Positions 47,801-59,397 of a stretch of DNA of 64,000 bases are shown in pieces. Below the pieces are notes generated by a model. That model was not told where the DNA came from. It ran no database searches and worked only from the letters and a program-made list of their open reading frames with translations. Both the position numbers and the translations under genes were made by a program. The stretch is from Metellina segmentata (taxonomy: Eukaryota > Arthropoda > Arachnida > Araneae > Tetragnathidae), in the NCBI GenBank assembly GCA_947359465.1, contig OX375874.1, positions 92,784,172-92,848,171 of the forward strand, in the 5' to 3' direction. Numbering within the stretch: the stretch's first letter is position 1; every line of letters begins with the position of its first letter.

Positions 47801-50800
47801 AATGAACCAAAATTGATCTGGAGTAATGGCCCCATCCAGCAAGTTTAAAAACAAATTTATTTGTTACTTTCTTTTTTTGTTATCCAAAATACAAAAGCGT
47901 TTTTTTAGGTTTTTAATGGAAATATTCAGCAACTTCCTATGGAAAAGGAGTTGTTGATGGTATAGGTGGTACCATTAAGTCCCGAGTATATGCAGAAGTG
48001 AAGGCAAGAAGATTCATAGTACCGAATGCAATCAACTTTGCTACAGTTGCTGCAAAAATAGTACCAAACATTACGGCCATTTCTATGTTGCTATGTTCTG
48101 ACATAGATAAAACCCAGATTGATTGGAATTTAGCCAAGGATGTTCCCGGAATTAAAAAAGCACATATCGTTAAAAGTTCTGACGACCACATTTGTTTGTT
48201 TACCAGTCAGCAAAATTTGGATACTCCTATACAAGAGTTATGCTATTGTGAAAATACAGAACAGTGTTTCAAAAGTACCCAACCACCAGCAGAAAATCAC
48301 ACTTTATCTGTAAATATTTCACTCGGCATGTTTGTACTAATAAAAGTGTTTGGGAAAAGGCTGTGGAAGCCCTACGTTGCACAAACATCTGCTTTAGATG
48401 AAACTGATATCAATGTAGTTTTTGTTAAGCAAGGGTTTGTACTTAACTTCATTTATCAACAAAATGATACAGGAATTATTCAACATGAGAATATAATTAA
48501 AGTGCCGCCAACACCAATAATTAATGGTTGTAATATTTACAAATTCAGTTACGTAAAATTGAACAATGTCACATACATGACCTGCAAAATTATATTTTGT
48601 AAAAAATCAAATAATATTTAAAATACTTTTAACTTGGCTTTGTCGATCCCTTTTCTAATGCCAAAAATTTTTTAAACATATTTCATGCATATAATTCACT
48701 GAATTTTTTAATAAAAGTTAGTGTTGTCAAATCACACTTCTGTTTTTTGTCACATACATGACTAACTAAAAAAAATATAAAAATACTATAAAAATTTCAA
48801 AAAAAATATGATTTTCATTACTATTTAATAGACATTCTTTTAAATTGTTTAACAAAATGAATTTTTGTCTTTTTGGTACATTTATACATACATTTATCAA
48901 ATATTTATACATATCTTGTAGAGTGATTGTCACATACATGACCGTGGAATGGGCCATATGTAAGTGCTCATTAAAGAGAAAAATTCTTCATTTATCTTAA
49001 TAAATTACCCTTGCATAAATATTTAATAAATGTAATTTGTCAGATTATTACACAAACAAAAAAACTAACATTCTATCATAGAAGCACTAATATAAAAGGA
49101 TCACAACTATGAGGCCGTAAGAGAAAAACGCTTTTAGCAAGTTAAAAATAATTCAAGCCCTAAACAAGCTTAGTTATTTAGAAATGTATATTCATTTTTA
49201 TTCAGTTTCCTAATAAACCATACTAGCAGAATATTTTTACCCTTCATTCCAAGCTTCTTTGCAGCTTCAATAGCAGTACTGCCTTTCTCTTGATTAAGTT
49301 TAGAGACAACCGTGTCTGCAGGATGTGAAACAATAGCACAGAAAACTCCAGCTGAAATAAATAACAAAATATTTATAATGAAATAAATACAGTCAGTACA
49401 ATTACCAAATAAATAAAACCTAGGAGGGAAAAGTACAAACCAATGTATCCAGCGGCGAATGTTACAATCAACTGTTCAGACTTCGTGCATTCGCTCCTGG
49501 GCTTAGGTACAACATATTTGTAAATGGCCTCTACAGTTCTCTCAAAACATGCAAACTTCATCATCGTATAAGGGATTTGCCTCATCCACAAAGGAGACAA
49601 GCCTTTGTAGAATCTGAAAAATATAATAAGTCCAAAATAAACTAAGTATGCATGAATCAATACTAAACTTAACTCTCTAAAATATAATTTTCACCAGATA
49701 AATCCAGTACTGCTCCAGAACGAAGAGCGTTAGCGAGCAGGCCCCCTAGTAATACTTAAAACGTGCATGTCACTTATAAAAACTCGTAACAAATAAACTT
49801 TTCCCTTTTTGGTCCCTAATCTAATAAACTAAATTCCCTTAACCCTAGTGGACTAATTTTTAACTATTCACTCTCTAGCAAGGCCTGTAGAATCAGGATC
49901 TGAGCCATTCTAAACATTCACACAGGTTTCCATGCACTCTGTCACAACTAACTTTACTAAAAAATAATTTTCCAGAAATTGTCTGCTTGTTCACTTTTGA
50001 ATTTTCACCTCCCAAATGACTGCATACACTACTCCTGCATATTTGACTATTCTAATAATGGCATGCATTCAGAACACTAGCTACTGATTTATTTCCAGAG
50101 GAAACTATACAACATGCAGGAATAGGTGGCTGTAATGTTCAGTGAAGGAAGAGGATTATTATTATTATTTTATTGGATTATTTTTGGAAGAAAAGATTGA
50201 ATTATGTTAGTACATATTAATCAGATCTTTGTAATTTAGAGAAAATTTCAAAATTCCTTGCTAAAAAATTAATTTACTTGGAATATAAAAGGATGATTAA
50301 CCATGGATGTCAGACTTCTATCTAAATCAGGGTTGCCAGTATAACAACACATGTAAAATAGTTGCTTGAGTTAGCCTGAAAAATTGAAATAGTAGTCAGA
50401 ATATTCTCCTCCTAACGATAATTTAGTAGTCTTTTCCGTTATCCTTATACGCCGACTCAGATAAAAAGAATAGGACATACATATGCCGTACATAAAATTT
50501 TGAAACACAGCTAGACAATGCTAAGTATGAGTTTATAATTTATATAAGTAAACAGAACTTTGATTTCCAACCTTTGTTACTTTCAATAAAATTGAAATTA
50601 TTTCTTTAGTTCATTAAACTTTAGAAGAAAAAAAATCAACCATTATAACCTTTTAATAATAAAAAAATTAATATTTTTTGTCCTACCTATTAAAATAACT
50701 TTCGTATAAAAGTACAATTAAATAAAAAACATCAATGCTGTTAACTTATATAAATATTTAGCCAAGAAAATGCACAATGAAATCTTTTCTTGATATCTGA

Positions 50801-53800
50801 TTGAACACAATTTTCCGCTAGTGACCTCAGAAATAATTGTTGCCATTTTTGTTACCAAAGTTATTTAAAATGGATTTAATGCAACAATTTTTTAAATAGT
50901 CACCTAAAACTTAAAAAAGTTGTCACTTTTTTAAAATAGTCACTTTTGGGCCCATTTCTGACAAAAAATAGTCGCCATAGTCGTCCAAGGTTAAAAATAG
51001 TCAGAAAAAGTCGCCACTGGCAACCCTGCTAGATATATAATTTAGAAAGCATAAAAATAAAGTATCATACCCTCTTATTCCTTCATCCCTAAGAATCATT
51101 GGGGCTACTTGTCGCAACATAGGAGGGCATCCAGGTAGAGTCTGGATACGGACTTTGCATGCCTCCATAGGACAAAGGGCAATATCAGCAATGAACTCGG
51201 CAGATGCACTAGCAGCTAAGTACAGAGAAGTTCTCCAGGTATATGAAAGCTCCTAAAAAGTAAAGTTAAGGAATTAATGTCGAGTGCTAAAAGAATTCCA
51301 AGTAAAATGCTGATATTTAATCCAAAGGTGACTTACTTCACCAAGGAGGCCACTGTAAATGTGTTTGAAGACTTCATAAAAGCCAAATTTCCCCAGACCT
51401 TGAAGGGAATATCCAATAGCAGTTGGGGCCCAACCTTTGCCGAGGCCTCGCATGCCATCTTCTTTGACAGTTACAGAAAAGCCATTAAAAACACTCTTGT
51501 ATTTAGCAGGATTTGTCTGAAAAAAAATTTCGTAAATGGTTAATTCAAAAGCACTATCAGCAATTCAGCTCTATTAGGGAAGGCCTTGAAAATGTTCATG
51601 AAAATAAAACATTTCATGAATATTTATACTTTTATTGTCTGCTTCGATTTTAGGCAAGGCTTTATAGCTTGGCTTTGTAATGTGAGGTAAAAAATAAACA
51701 TTATTGCAAATTGTGCACTAATATTAAATTTAAATTAGATTGTGCACTTATATTAAATCTTACTTTGAATTTACATTAGTTCTGGTTTCAAGAACTAAAA
51801 GTTTAGGTCTCTAGAACTTTGAGCCCTGGAGTTGGTAAAGTGCTAGGACAACAACTGTGTGTGATCAAGGAATATTTATTCTTCTTCTCACAGTAAAACA
51901 ATACTCTGGGACCAGTTCAAATATCACACAAAGTGTTTTCAGTCCTTTTTGAGTCTTCCCATAGAAAGGTTACATAGGCTTGAACTAATGTCCTTTCAAA
52001 AGGGAATTTGCTTTTCTGATAAAACACGAACACTGCCTAGCATTTATTTTCAGTATGCTAAAAGCGAGTATAGGTGCCCTTCACTTAGCTTATTTAGTAA
52101 ACAGGAAGAAAATCAACTGAGCTTAGATAGAAAAAGCTTCTTAATATTCACAAAAGCAAAATATTCATATATTATGCTTGTATTTCGAAAGTTGAAGGCA
52201 GATGTTTCTTGATTTCCTCTGTGAAATCATTACATTCCAGGATCTTTCAGAATCAGGGAAATTCTTTTAAATTTTAAAGTCTTAAAAAACAATTTGGGTA
52301 ACAAATACTCTAGAAAATTAAAATTTGTGTACATGAATTACAAAAATTTATTCAATTTGGAATTAAACTTTCCTTCCCTAATTTAATGTTTAGAACTTTA
52401 AATATGAATTTAAATTATAAATACAATTCAATGTAAGAATAACAGGGTCAAATGACAATTTTATTTGTTTAAATCTTTCCAAAATTTGTCCTGCAGTATT
52501 TTCTACATCCTTGTACACATTAAACTTTAACACAAATCAATACTGTGTAGAAACTATACTGTGATTTGTACGTCTCATACCTAATAAGTTTAAACATAAG
52601 AGGCAGTAAATTGATTAAAGCCATTAAAATTAAAAATAATAACAGATTTTAATCAAATATATCCAATTTTATGATAAAAATAAAAGACTTTTTTCATATT
52701 CTACTTCCTATACCCTCATAAGTATTAATGTAATTTTAACTCTTCTTAGAAACAGCACTTTATGTCTAATACTTAAACTTACAAGGGCAAATTAACTTTA
52801 ATAAAAAATTATCAATTAACTAGTTTTGGATAATTATGATCAAATGTATTTCCTTTTGTATGACCTTTTGAGTGGTTTTGACACATTTTGGAAAATATTA
52901 AAATCATTATTGATAAGATCTAATGGAAATCAAATTTAAAACGCATTTTAACTAGTAATTTTAAAAATAGCAGGTGGCTAAGGGCAATAAATAAGAAAAT
53001 ATAAATTCACTCTTTTACCTCCACTGGTAATTTTTGAAAGATTTTTCAGCAATGTTCTATTTTAATATAAATTTACAACAGAATTAAAGAAAACTGAAAG
53101 CTCAACTTACCTGGATACGACATTTAACTAAATCTAAAGGAACTACAGCAGTGTGAGTGATTCCACAGCTAAGAACACCACCAAATCCACATAGAGCATA
53201 GTATTTCATGGTTCCAAATTCGCAGCTATTTTGGTCTGAAATGCATTGTGTGTGTGAATATGAACACATTTATAATAAAATAATTTTATTAAAAGGCTCT
53301 GAATATAAGAAAATTTCATAGCAAATATAACTTTTCTGATATTGAAAATAACAAATAATTTGTAAAAAGTGTGCATTTTCAATTGCAATCTTATTGCATT
53401 TCAATAATATGTATACAGTGAAACTCTGATCAAACATCAGGGATGTGACTGGGACCATGACAGTTAATCAAATAGACAGGTATCAGAAAAACCTAAAACA
53501 ACCCACCCCATCCATTGCATAAAAATAAATGACAAAAAATGCACATTTACAAACTGGAAATACACTGTACATATGTAGTTGTTTTACAGAAGCAATTTCC
53601 AATTTTAATTAAGTACAGTACATATTGCTAGATGTACTTACCGATTCAAATTTTAAAACAGTCATCCATCTTATGTGTGTACGTAATAATAACTTATAAT
53701 AACAGACTACCTCTTAAATGATAGTTAATCAAAGTTTCACTAAATATACTATCTCAGCAATCGTGAAAGATAGAATGAAAATTCTAAAGGATTTGAAATC

Positions 53801-56053
53801 TGCAGAAAATTTTACACCAGATAGACATTGTATACATCTTTTATTAATATTTTATTTTTAACTAAATATTTAAATTTAATATTTATATTTTCGCAATAGT
53901 TTGTGATGTCACGCCCAACTGGATCTCTCTGCAATTCGAATTCGGCCGCATTTGACAACGCTGTAGTGGCTGTAGGCTACGAATTGCCATTTGGTTTACG
54001 AAATTCGTAGCGATCACTGGAGGTTAGCGAACAGCGGTCTCACCTGACCCCAATAAAAGAACTGTCACATGCAACAGTGTGATGGCCACACAGTGGCTAG
54101 TATATTAAATGAGTAAAAGTAACAATTTATGAATAGCATTTTGTTAAAACACAGTTGAAAACATTTGCATATATTATATGAAGATAACAAGTAACTGTAA
54201 ATAACATGGTTAATTGGATCTGTTACTTGAAGCTAGGCTGTTTAAGACTTTGAATGTGGATAATGTTTGTCATTATAATACATGTTACATAAAATTCTGA
54301 ATTTAAATGCATTTAATACTTGTTCCAAGGTAATACCTATTAGATGGAAAGACTAACTTTCCTCTTGATGTTCTTTAGTTGCAACTATTTAAATGTAGGG
54401 GTTGATTAATTAAATAAAATCATTCAAGTTTGAAAACGAAGAAGAGAAACTTTGATTAACAGTCAGTCCATTATTGTGGAACATTGCTGCTCAGGTAGGA
54501 CGGGCCTTGAAGAAACAAATGAAAATGACTGACTATTTAAAATGTATTTACGTGTGTAACAATATGTACTGCACTTAATTTAAATTGGAAATTGTTAGTT
54601 TCTGTAAAATAAACTACAAGTATGTAATGTATTTCCAGTTCGCAAATGTGCATTTTTTATCCTTCGTTCAAATGTAATGGATGGGGGCGGGTTGTTGTTT
54701 AAGGTTTTTCTGCTATACGTCTATTCGATTAACTGTCATGGTTCCGACCTTGATGGTTAATCAAAGTTTCAGTGTAATAACCAAGATCTTTAGCTGCTTT
54801 CAAAAATGCATTACGTAAATTTCTATCATAAGCCAAATAAAATTTTTATTTTACCTGTTCATCTTAGCTAATTTTATAAATTTAAACAAGCTTTTAATAC
54901 ATATATATTGAGACAAAAGAAACAGTTTATTTTTAGATGTAGTGTGACTTTGGATCGTTAAATTTCTCAAATGTTTCAAATTGAACACGTTAGTTTTATA
55001 ACATAACGATGTTATTAAGGTACGAGTTAATTGCTAAATTATATAAAAAAAAGGGGATTCTTTAGCATTCACACACAACATTACCAAATTTAAAAAGTAG
55101 CACCAATTAAAACAATTTAGTATATTTTATCACACTTAATGATGGTATCAGGATATAAATTAATAAACAACCTTTTCTTAACATAACCATTAATGAACTT
55201 AAAAATGTAAACAATATGATTTTAAATTTAAAACAGCAGGTGTGTTGAAACTATCCATTCAGAGTAGAACTTGATCAAAACTATTTTTAAATGAAAATAA
55301 TTGCTTCCCTACTTTGAGGACTCTGGAGAAAAAGTATTTATTGGGATGTAGTAGCACCAACTTTGAGAAATTATTGGGCCATAAGCCAACCACTTGCTTT
55401 ATATGTTTCAGAACTCTTCTGATTTAAAATAAATCGAATAAAAAACATTATTGTCCCACACCTTGGATGGAATGAGGATGGTAGAAATATCGCAATGACA
55501 TGACACTAAATTTCACAATTCAATGTTGATATAATGTGACGAAAAAAGTTATTAAATGTAAATTATTTTTTTTAAGTATCAACATTTGGAGGACGCTTAT
55601 GAGTAATAACATCAAAGAAAATATTTATTTCAATAATGTCGTGATTAAATTATGACTATTATAAAGTACAAGTGTTTAAGCAAGATGCACATGAATGCAT
55701 TTAATTTGTAATCAGAAATCAAGTTTTAACACATTTTGGGATTGTTGGAAGATAATTACGTACAAGTACTGACAGAAATGTCAAGGAGATTGCTTTTGTG
55801 CCGGTCAATGGGACATCCTGTTTATCCTCTAGTCAATGCTAAATTAGATGTACTGACATTTCTCATAAATTTCCATACCTTACAAATTATTTAAATAATT
55901 ACCTGCAGCTGATGCAGCAGATATTGTCCGAACGGGCAAAACATTGCTCTTTAAATTAACTGACCGAGTTTCACCTTGACCAGCTTCACAGCGGGCATAG
56001 ATAGGAGAACATAGCTGGCTATTTTTAGCACTTTCCAGAAGTGAAGAAAACAT
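44695..56053 (-). CDS. SLC25A3: mitochondrial phosphate carrier, 7 coding exons
   Basis: Inner-membrane carrier that imports phosphate with protons (or against hydroxide) for ATP synthesis. Exons (high to low): 56053-55903, 53235-53111, 51516-51337, 51252-51071, 49613-49441, 49351-49241, 44858-44695. The total is 1,086 nt, 361 aa plus stop, with all phases consistent; the human protein is 361-362 aa. Three carrier repeats show the P-x-D/E-x-x-K/R signature: PLDLVKCR (~83-90), PMEACKVR (~180-187) and PADTVVSK (~281-288). Residues 1-~50 are rich in Ser/Arg and lack a membrane span, as expected for the cleaved presequence. The [19 protein letters not shown] segment identifies the phosphate carrier within SLC25. 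The start is the only in-frame ATG preceding the presequence. Confidence 0.97.
45009..45499. mobile_element. MITE, copy 1 (CATAGCTGCCA termini)
   Basis: Begins CATAGCTGCCAATTGG; the right end (ATTGGCATCTATA) is a decayed inverted copy. ~85-90% similar by eye to 47068-47522. Lies in SLC25A3 intron 6. Confidence 0.7.
45515..45752. mobile_element. short hAT-like MITE
   Basis: Ends CAGGGTGTCTACT and (reverse complement) CAAGGTGTCTACT. The flanks are A-rich and the TSD is not clear. 238 bp. Confidence 0.6.
47068..47522. mobile_element. MITE, copy 2, nested
   Basis: Ends CATAGCTGCCAAT and, as inverted copy, ATTGGCAGCTATG. A direct 7-bp duplication AAAGATG lies at 47061-47067 and 47523-47529. Interior closely matches 45009-45499. 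Confidence 0.8.
47917..48621 (+). pseudogene. C-terminal part of a transposon protein, [10 protein letters not shown] motif
   Basis: The open frame follows an in-frame TAA (47914-47916) and begins [18 protein letters not shown], then [15 protein letters not shown]. It runs ~234 codons to TAA at 48619. No ATG is placed to make this a complete protein, and the N-terminal part is missing. The 'ATSxGKGxxDGxGGxxK' pattern resembles unnamed transposon-borne proteins of invertebrates; I cannot name the superfamily. It includes a Cys/His-bearing [10 protein letters not shown] segment. Probably a relic transposase or accessory protein of element 46464-48956. Confidence 0.6.
49241..49351 (-). CDS. SLC25A3: SLC25A3 exon 6
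   Basis: 111 nt, [20 protein letters not shown] to KKLGMK, holding the third carrier signature. Acceptor tttcag, donor gtaaaa. Confidence 0.96.
49441..49613 (-). CDS. SLC25A3: SLC25A3 exon 5
   Basis: 173 nt, [20 protein letters not shown] to [10 protein letters not shown]. This is the most diagnostic exon for the phosphate carrier. Acceptor tttcag, donor gtttgt. Confidence 0.97.
49670..50327. other. SLC25A3 intron 4, unassigned
   Basis: AT-rich intron DNA. A short GCGTTAGCGAGCAGG...CTAGT stretch (49728-49749) resembles a Helitron 3' end, but no 5' end was found. Confidence 0.4.
50328..51028. mobile_element. hAT-like element with CAGGGTTGCCAGT ends
   Basis: Left CAGGGTTGCCAGTATAAC and right (reverse complement) CAGGGTTGCCAGTGGCGAC form a 13-bp TIR of hAT type. 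701 bp and no ORF. The flanking 8-mers do not match well, so the TSD has decayed. Confidence 0.65.
51071..51252 (-). CDS. SLC25A3: SLC25A3 exon 4
   Basis: 182 nt, [20 protein letters not shown] to MILRDEGIR, with the second carrier signature PMEACKVR. Acceptor tttag, donor gtatga. Confidence 0.96.
51337..51516 (-). CDS. SLC25A3: SLC25A3 exon 3
   Basis: 60 codons, phase 0, [20 protein letters not shown] to YSGLLGE. Acceptor tttcag, donor gtaagt. Only one version is seen; there is no duplicated alternative exon as in mammals. Confidence 0.96.
51517..53110. other. SLC25A3 intron 2
   Basis: AT-rich sequence with no recognisable coding exon or repeat. Confidence 0.5.
53111..53235 (-). CDS. SLC25A3: SLC25A3 exon 2
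   Basis: 125 nt, [19 protein letters not shown] to [10 protein letters not shown], with the first carrier signature. Acceptor tttcag, donor gtaagt. Confidence 0.97.
53416..53742 (+). mobile_element. pogo/Tigger-like MITE, copy 1
   Basis: Starts CAGTGAAACTCTGAT after TA and ends with an inverted AATCAAAGTTTCACTA. It shares the interior blocks 'aatgcacattt', 'actggaaataca' and 'caatttccaatttt' with the inverted copy at 54442-54774. Confidence 0.7.
53757..54100 (+). mobile_element. 5'-truncated Helitron
   Basis: Matches the interior of the 18260 and 40250 copies (GAAAGATAGA, GATTTGAAATCTGC, GTGATGTCACGCC) and ends GCCACACAGTGGCTAG before T. Placed between the two pogo-like MITEs. Confidence 0.72.
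54442..54774 (-). mobile_element. pogo/Tigger-like MITE, copy 2 (inverted)
   Basis: On the minus strand it starts CACTGAAACTTTGATTAACC next to TA (54775-54776) and ends ...GTTAATCAAAGTTTCTC. Inverted relative to 53416-53742. Confidence 0.7.
54777..55902. other. SLC25A3 intron 1, distal part
   Basis: AT-rich intron DNA without recognised features. Confidence 0.5.
55903..56053 (-). CDS. SLC25A3: SLC25A3 exon 1 (start and presequence)
   Basis: 50 codons plus one base: [15 protein letters not shown] to [10 protein letters not shown]. The MFSS start and Arg/Ser-rich character fit a mitochondrial targeting peptide. Donor gtaatt. Confidence 0.92.
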
Positions 56054-56226
56054 TCTGAAATACCTTCAGACCTGAAATACAATAATAACTTAGAATTACA
56101 TATTTATCACACCATATAAATTGAATAAATAGCAGAAAGCAGATGCCTACTTAGTTACTACTTTGCCAGGTGGTCCCCAAAGAAGAAGTGAAAGTGAAAA
56201 AGGAGCCGTACCGGTTGCGGTTAAGA
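56054..56226 (-). promoter_or_regulatory. SLC25A3 5' UTR, probably spliced
   Basis: An acceptor (TGTATTTCAG|GTCTGAAGG) at 56071 lies just above the ATG. A GC-richer stretch at 56162-56226, ending in a GCAAA|GTAGTA donor, looks like the non-coding first exon. On the minus strand it has a pyrimidine run (CTCCTTTTTCAC). Confidence 0.4.
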
Positions 56227-56496
56227 GACCAGTGCCATTTTAATGACTCATAAGATATTCACATGACTTTAATGTTTAAAATACAAATAATATGGAATGA
56301 TATAAAAATTACTAGAAAAACCTGTTGTATAAGATAGTAAATATAAACCTTTTGTTTACTGTGTCGTTTTCGTTTCATATTTTTGGGTGCTTTCAAATTT
56401 TAACATGGGTCAGCCTTCCCCTTTGGCAACAATATCTTTCTTTGTAGTACGGTGTTTTTTATTTTAATTTCTCTGTTAAATTACGTGCAGTTCCTT

Positions 56497-56603
56497 CAGT
56501 CAATTGTCTTTTCGATCGAGCGTTCTTATTTACGAGTGTTTGAAGTAATTGAAATATTCGTGAATTTTTGTATTATGACAATGACAGACACCGATGACGT
56601 TGG
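56497..56603 (+). CDS. first exon of an unidentified divergent gene (coding from 56575)
   Basis: On the plus strand an Inr-like TTCAGTC (~56496-56501) precedes a short leader. ATG at 56575 opens MTMTDTDDVG with donor GG|gtgagt at 56604, phase 2. The acidic ten-residue start is too short to name the protein, and no second exon was recognised before 64000. The bidirectional arrangement with SLC25A3 (starts ~0.5 kb apart) supports a shared promoter. Confidence 0.45.
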
Positions 56604-57640
56604 GTGAGTGTGAGACATTTTTATTTGATCAGTTCCATTTTAGAAATCAGTTGTAAATATTGCCTGTTCTGTTTAATACCCATTCCACCATTTGTATTTA
56701 AAAAACTCTTGAATTACAAATTGTATTGTTTCATTGTAAAATGTTACTGTAAATTGAGTAACGATTCAAGCAATTTCTTGATATTTGTATTCACTTGTTA
56801 AAATTCGAGTGGAAAGTAAGGAACTATTCTGTTGCAGTTTAAAATGGCTAAATCATCGGAATAATTTTTCAAGCCGTCAAAAATCTTGATTCAAGAATAA
56901 TATTCATAATTTGTGTCTCAGATTTGAAGTTATTTATTGCTGCAGTTTTCAATTAATCATTGATTAATACTTCATCGGAACGTTTTAAAGTTAGTCTTAA
57001 GTTTTGCGAATAATTAATGAAGTATTAAACTGCTCGAATAGTGTGTTTGTAATTTCGTTTTCGTTATTTGTGAATGATCGAATGTTATCAATTCCTTACA
57101 CAAAACACAAATGTGAACATTTTCAATTGCTAAGAATTTATTTTCTCCCTAATGCACCCACTTGTGCTGTAGTTTTGAAAAGATGTGGTTAAACTCAATT
57201 ACACCGGTCCATCATCAAGTACGATAATAAAATTTGTCGCCAATTGGCAATAGAAAATCATCGCCAATCAAAATAAAATCTTGGGGGTCTTGATATGGCC
57301 CCCAATTTGTTTTTATTCTCACCTTGACCTTTTAAATGCAGCAATTCATTAAAAAAAAAATTATTTATTTTTTCGCTCAAATGGTTTATTTTACTGCTAG
57401 TGTTACTGTTTTTCGTGAAAAAAAATCCGTAGTATGATCTTGAGGATGTTTCTATCTATAACCATTGCCGTTTGGGATGAAGTAATAGTGGCATTTTTCC
57501 TGTAGGTAATTTTTTTGCAATAGACTCTAAAGAAGGACAAAGTTTAGTTTCTATTACAAATTTTTATACATTTCTCTTCAAAAGCATACATTTTTCTTAT
57601 TGCCAGTGCTATGAGGGAAGCAAGATGAATGTATCATATT
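56604..57640. other. presumed intron of the divergent gene
   Basis: AT-rich DNA without a recognisable exon. Confidence 0.4.
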
Positions 57641-57653
57641 TTTTGCATGCAGG

Positions 57654-58055
57654 TCACTGCTTTCTAGTATTCTTGCACAATGGGTGCATGCGACGAAATA
57701 GTGTTAGTCCATCTTTCTTAGATGAACTGGTAGATGAGATCATGGTCCTGGTCTTCGATCCTAGTAGAGCCTCTGCTTTGGCACCATCCTGTTTCCCTGA
57801 GTAAATTTCCATTCTATATAGATACCCATTAGATGAGCATATCATCCAAATTTTGTACCCAAATCTGATGAGGTTTCCGCGAATAAGCATCTTACACAAA
57901 TAATGTCCGTAATACGGCACCATTGATCTGTCAATGCTGAGTTTGTGAAAAACTCAAGTGAATCAAGTTTCTACACATATTTTCGTATATTGGCGCAATC
58001 TTTTCTAGTTTATTACCCGGTTGAACATCTTATTGTTGTCAACAAGATGAAAGTA
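57654..58055 (-). pseudogene. piggyBac transposase relic
   Basis: The minus-strand frame has LSIDRSMVPYYGHYLCKMLI then RGNLIRFGYKIW and GYLYRMEIYSGK, a typical piggyBac/PGBD block including the catalytic Asp of 'IDxxM'. Upstream, KKYFHLVDNNKMFNRV is recognisable, broken by stops. The reading continues across the hAT insertion at 58064-59397: RFCQL at ~59406-59420 joins KKYF. No complete DDD domain remains. Confidence 0.85.
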
Positions 58056-58063
58056 CTTTTTAA

Positions 58064-59397
58064 CAGGGTTGGCAAGTTGGGCCCACCCCAGAAAACCCTG
58101 CACGGGTTTTCTGGGCAGGCTCAGCAACAAAAACCCACTGGGTTTTTGAAAATAATCTGACGGATATATATCCAAACCCGCCTGGTATTTATTTGTTCGG
58201 ATTAGAGAGAGAGAGAGGGTGTACTGTATACAAAAAAAAAATTTAAATCATACTATCATTAAACTTGTAACAAAAACAATTGATAAAACCAATAAAATTT
58301 GCAGGAAAATGTAATATAGCATTCCTTCAGAATAACAACATTTTAGATTGAGCTTTTTTATTCTTACAAAATAGTGCCGTTTACATGACCAAACCAATCA
58401 ACCCGGGTAATTCGAAGGTGAAAGGGATTTTCGAAGATTACCAGCGTTGCATTATGGGAAAGGAGGGTAATCTCAATGACACCGGACTTGACTAGGGTTG
58501 AAATCAACCCGCGTATTTCCTCGCTTTTTCCCCGTGTAGGGGAAACGGAATAGAGAAAACCGGTTTTACTCTCCTTTAACCCGGGTATTTGGCTCATGTA
58601 AACGGTACTAATGTTATATTTGACGGTTACAAAATCACTTCCATCAAAGATGCAATAGCTGCACCAAATTGCACTTAACATTGCGCTTTATTAAAATGTT
58701 TAAGAATATTAAAGGGATTAGCATTGTAGTGTTTATTTTATTTTTATATGTACAGTTATCTGTAAAATTAAAGAATTAATATATATATATATATATATAT
58801 ATGCTACAAATGAAACATTTTTATACCACAAATTGGTACTTTTGCTGCTCCAACCATAAGGGTAGTTGTTAAAAAAAAGGTGGGGGGATGTTCATTTTTG
58901 AAGAATTTTAACCACCTGACTGTGATCTCCCCCTCACCCAATCAACCAGTTTCCACTTGAATGATAACTGTTTTCCTGTGACTTACATAGAGGTATTTAG
59001 AGAATTTTATAGGGCATGATTAAAAAAAAAGGACGTCCACTTTGAAATTATAAAATGGGGTATGCCTCAGATTGAATAAAAAGTGGGTCTGCACTCCACC
59101 CCTCCTCAAGGATGTGGCCAAGAAGGAGGTCCGGACCCCCCTTCATAGACTCTGATGTTAAAACATTTTACTCAATTAAAATTCCATTTTATGGACCCCC
59201 CCGCATAACAAAATCCTGGCTACATGCTTGCTCCCTCCTGGCTACATCACTGGTTCCTACATCAAGCATTAAAAGATCAAGTTAAAATGATATTCTACAA
59301 TTATTTATAAATACCGAAAAAAAAACCAGAAATCCCCACAAAAACCCACCTGAGCTGGGTTTTTCTAAAAAAAAACACCTGGTTTTTGCCTACCCTG
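58064..59397. mobile_element. hAT element inserted in the piggyBac relic
   Basis: Ends CAGGGTTGGCAA and (reverse complement) CAGGGTAGGCAA with a perfect 8-bp TSD CTTTTTAA (58056-58063, 59398-59405). 1,334 bp and non-coding. It contains a smaller MITE (58374-58608) and a (TA)n run near 58780-58802. Confidence 0.9.
58374..58608. mobile_element. 235-bp MITE with TA target duplication
   Basis: TIRs GTGCCGTTTACATGA and GTACCGTTTACATGA flanked by TA (58372-58373, 58609-58610), with AACCCGGGTA-type subterminal repeats. A Tc1/mariner-type target. Nested inside the hAT element. Confidence 0.82.

Larger units (their letters stand above)
46464..48956 (+). mobile_element. TIR transposon of unknown superfamily
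   Basis: Ends TGGCTAATTCCATGG and (reverse complement) TGGCCCATTCCACGG, three mismatches in 15, each next to TA. Inside, GTCACATACATGAC-like motifs recur in both orientations (for example 46830-46844, 46986-46999, 47031-47044, 48568, 48748, 48930). They cluster near the ends like transposase-binding sites. A MITE (47068-47522) is nested in it. It carries the broken protein at 47917-48621. Confidence 0.65.

Noticed and set aside
53416..54774. One 1.36-kb pogo-like element instead of two MITEs
   Set aside because: Internal inverted ends at ~53742 and ~54442 and shared interiors fit two copies better, although the outermost TA pair would also fit a single element.
58364..58681. 105-aa minus-strand frame
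   Set aside because: It is the palindromic MITE 58374-58608 read through plus flanks.
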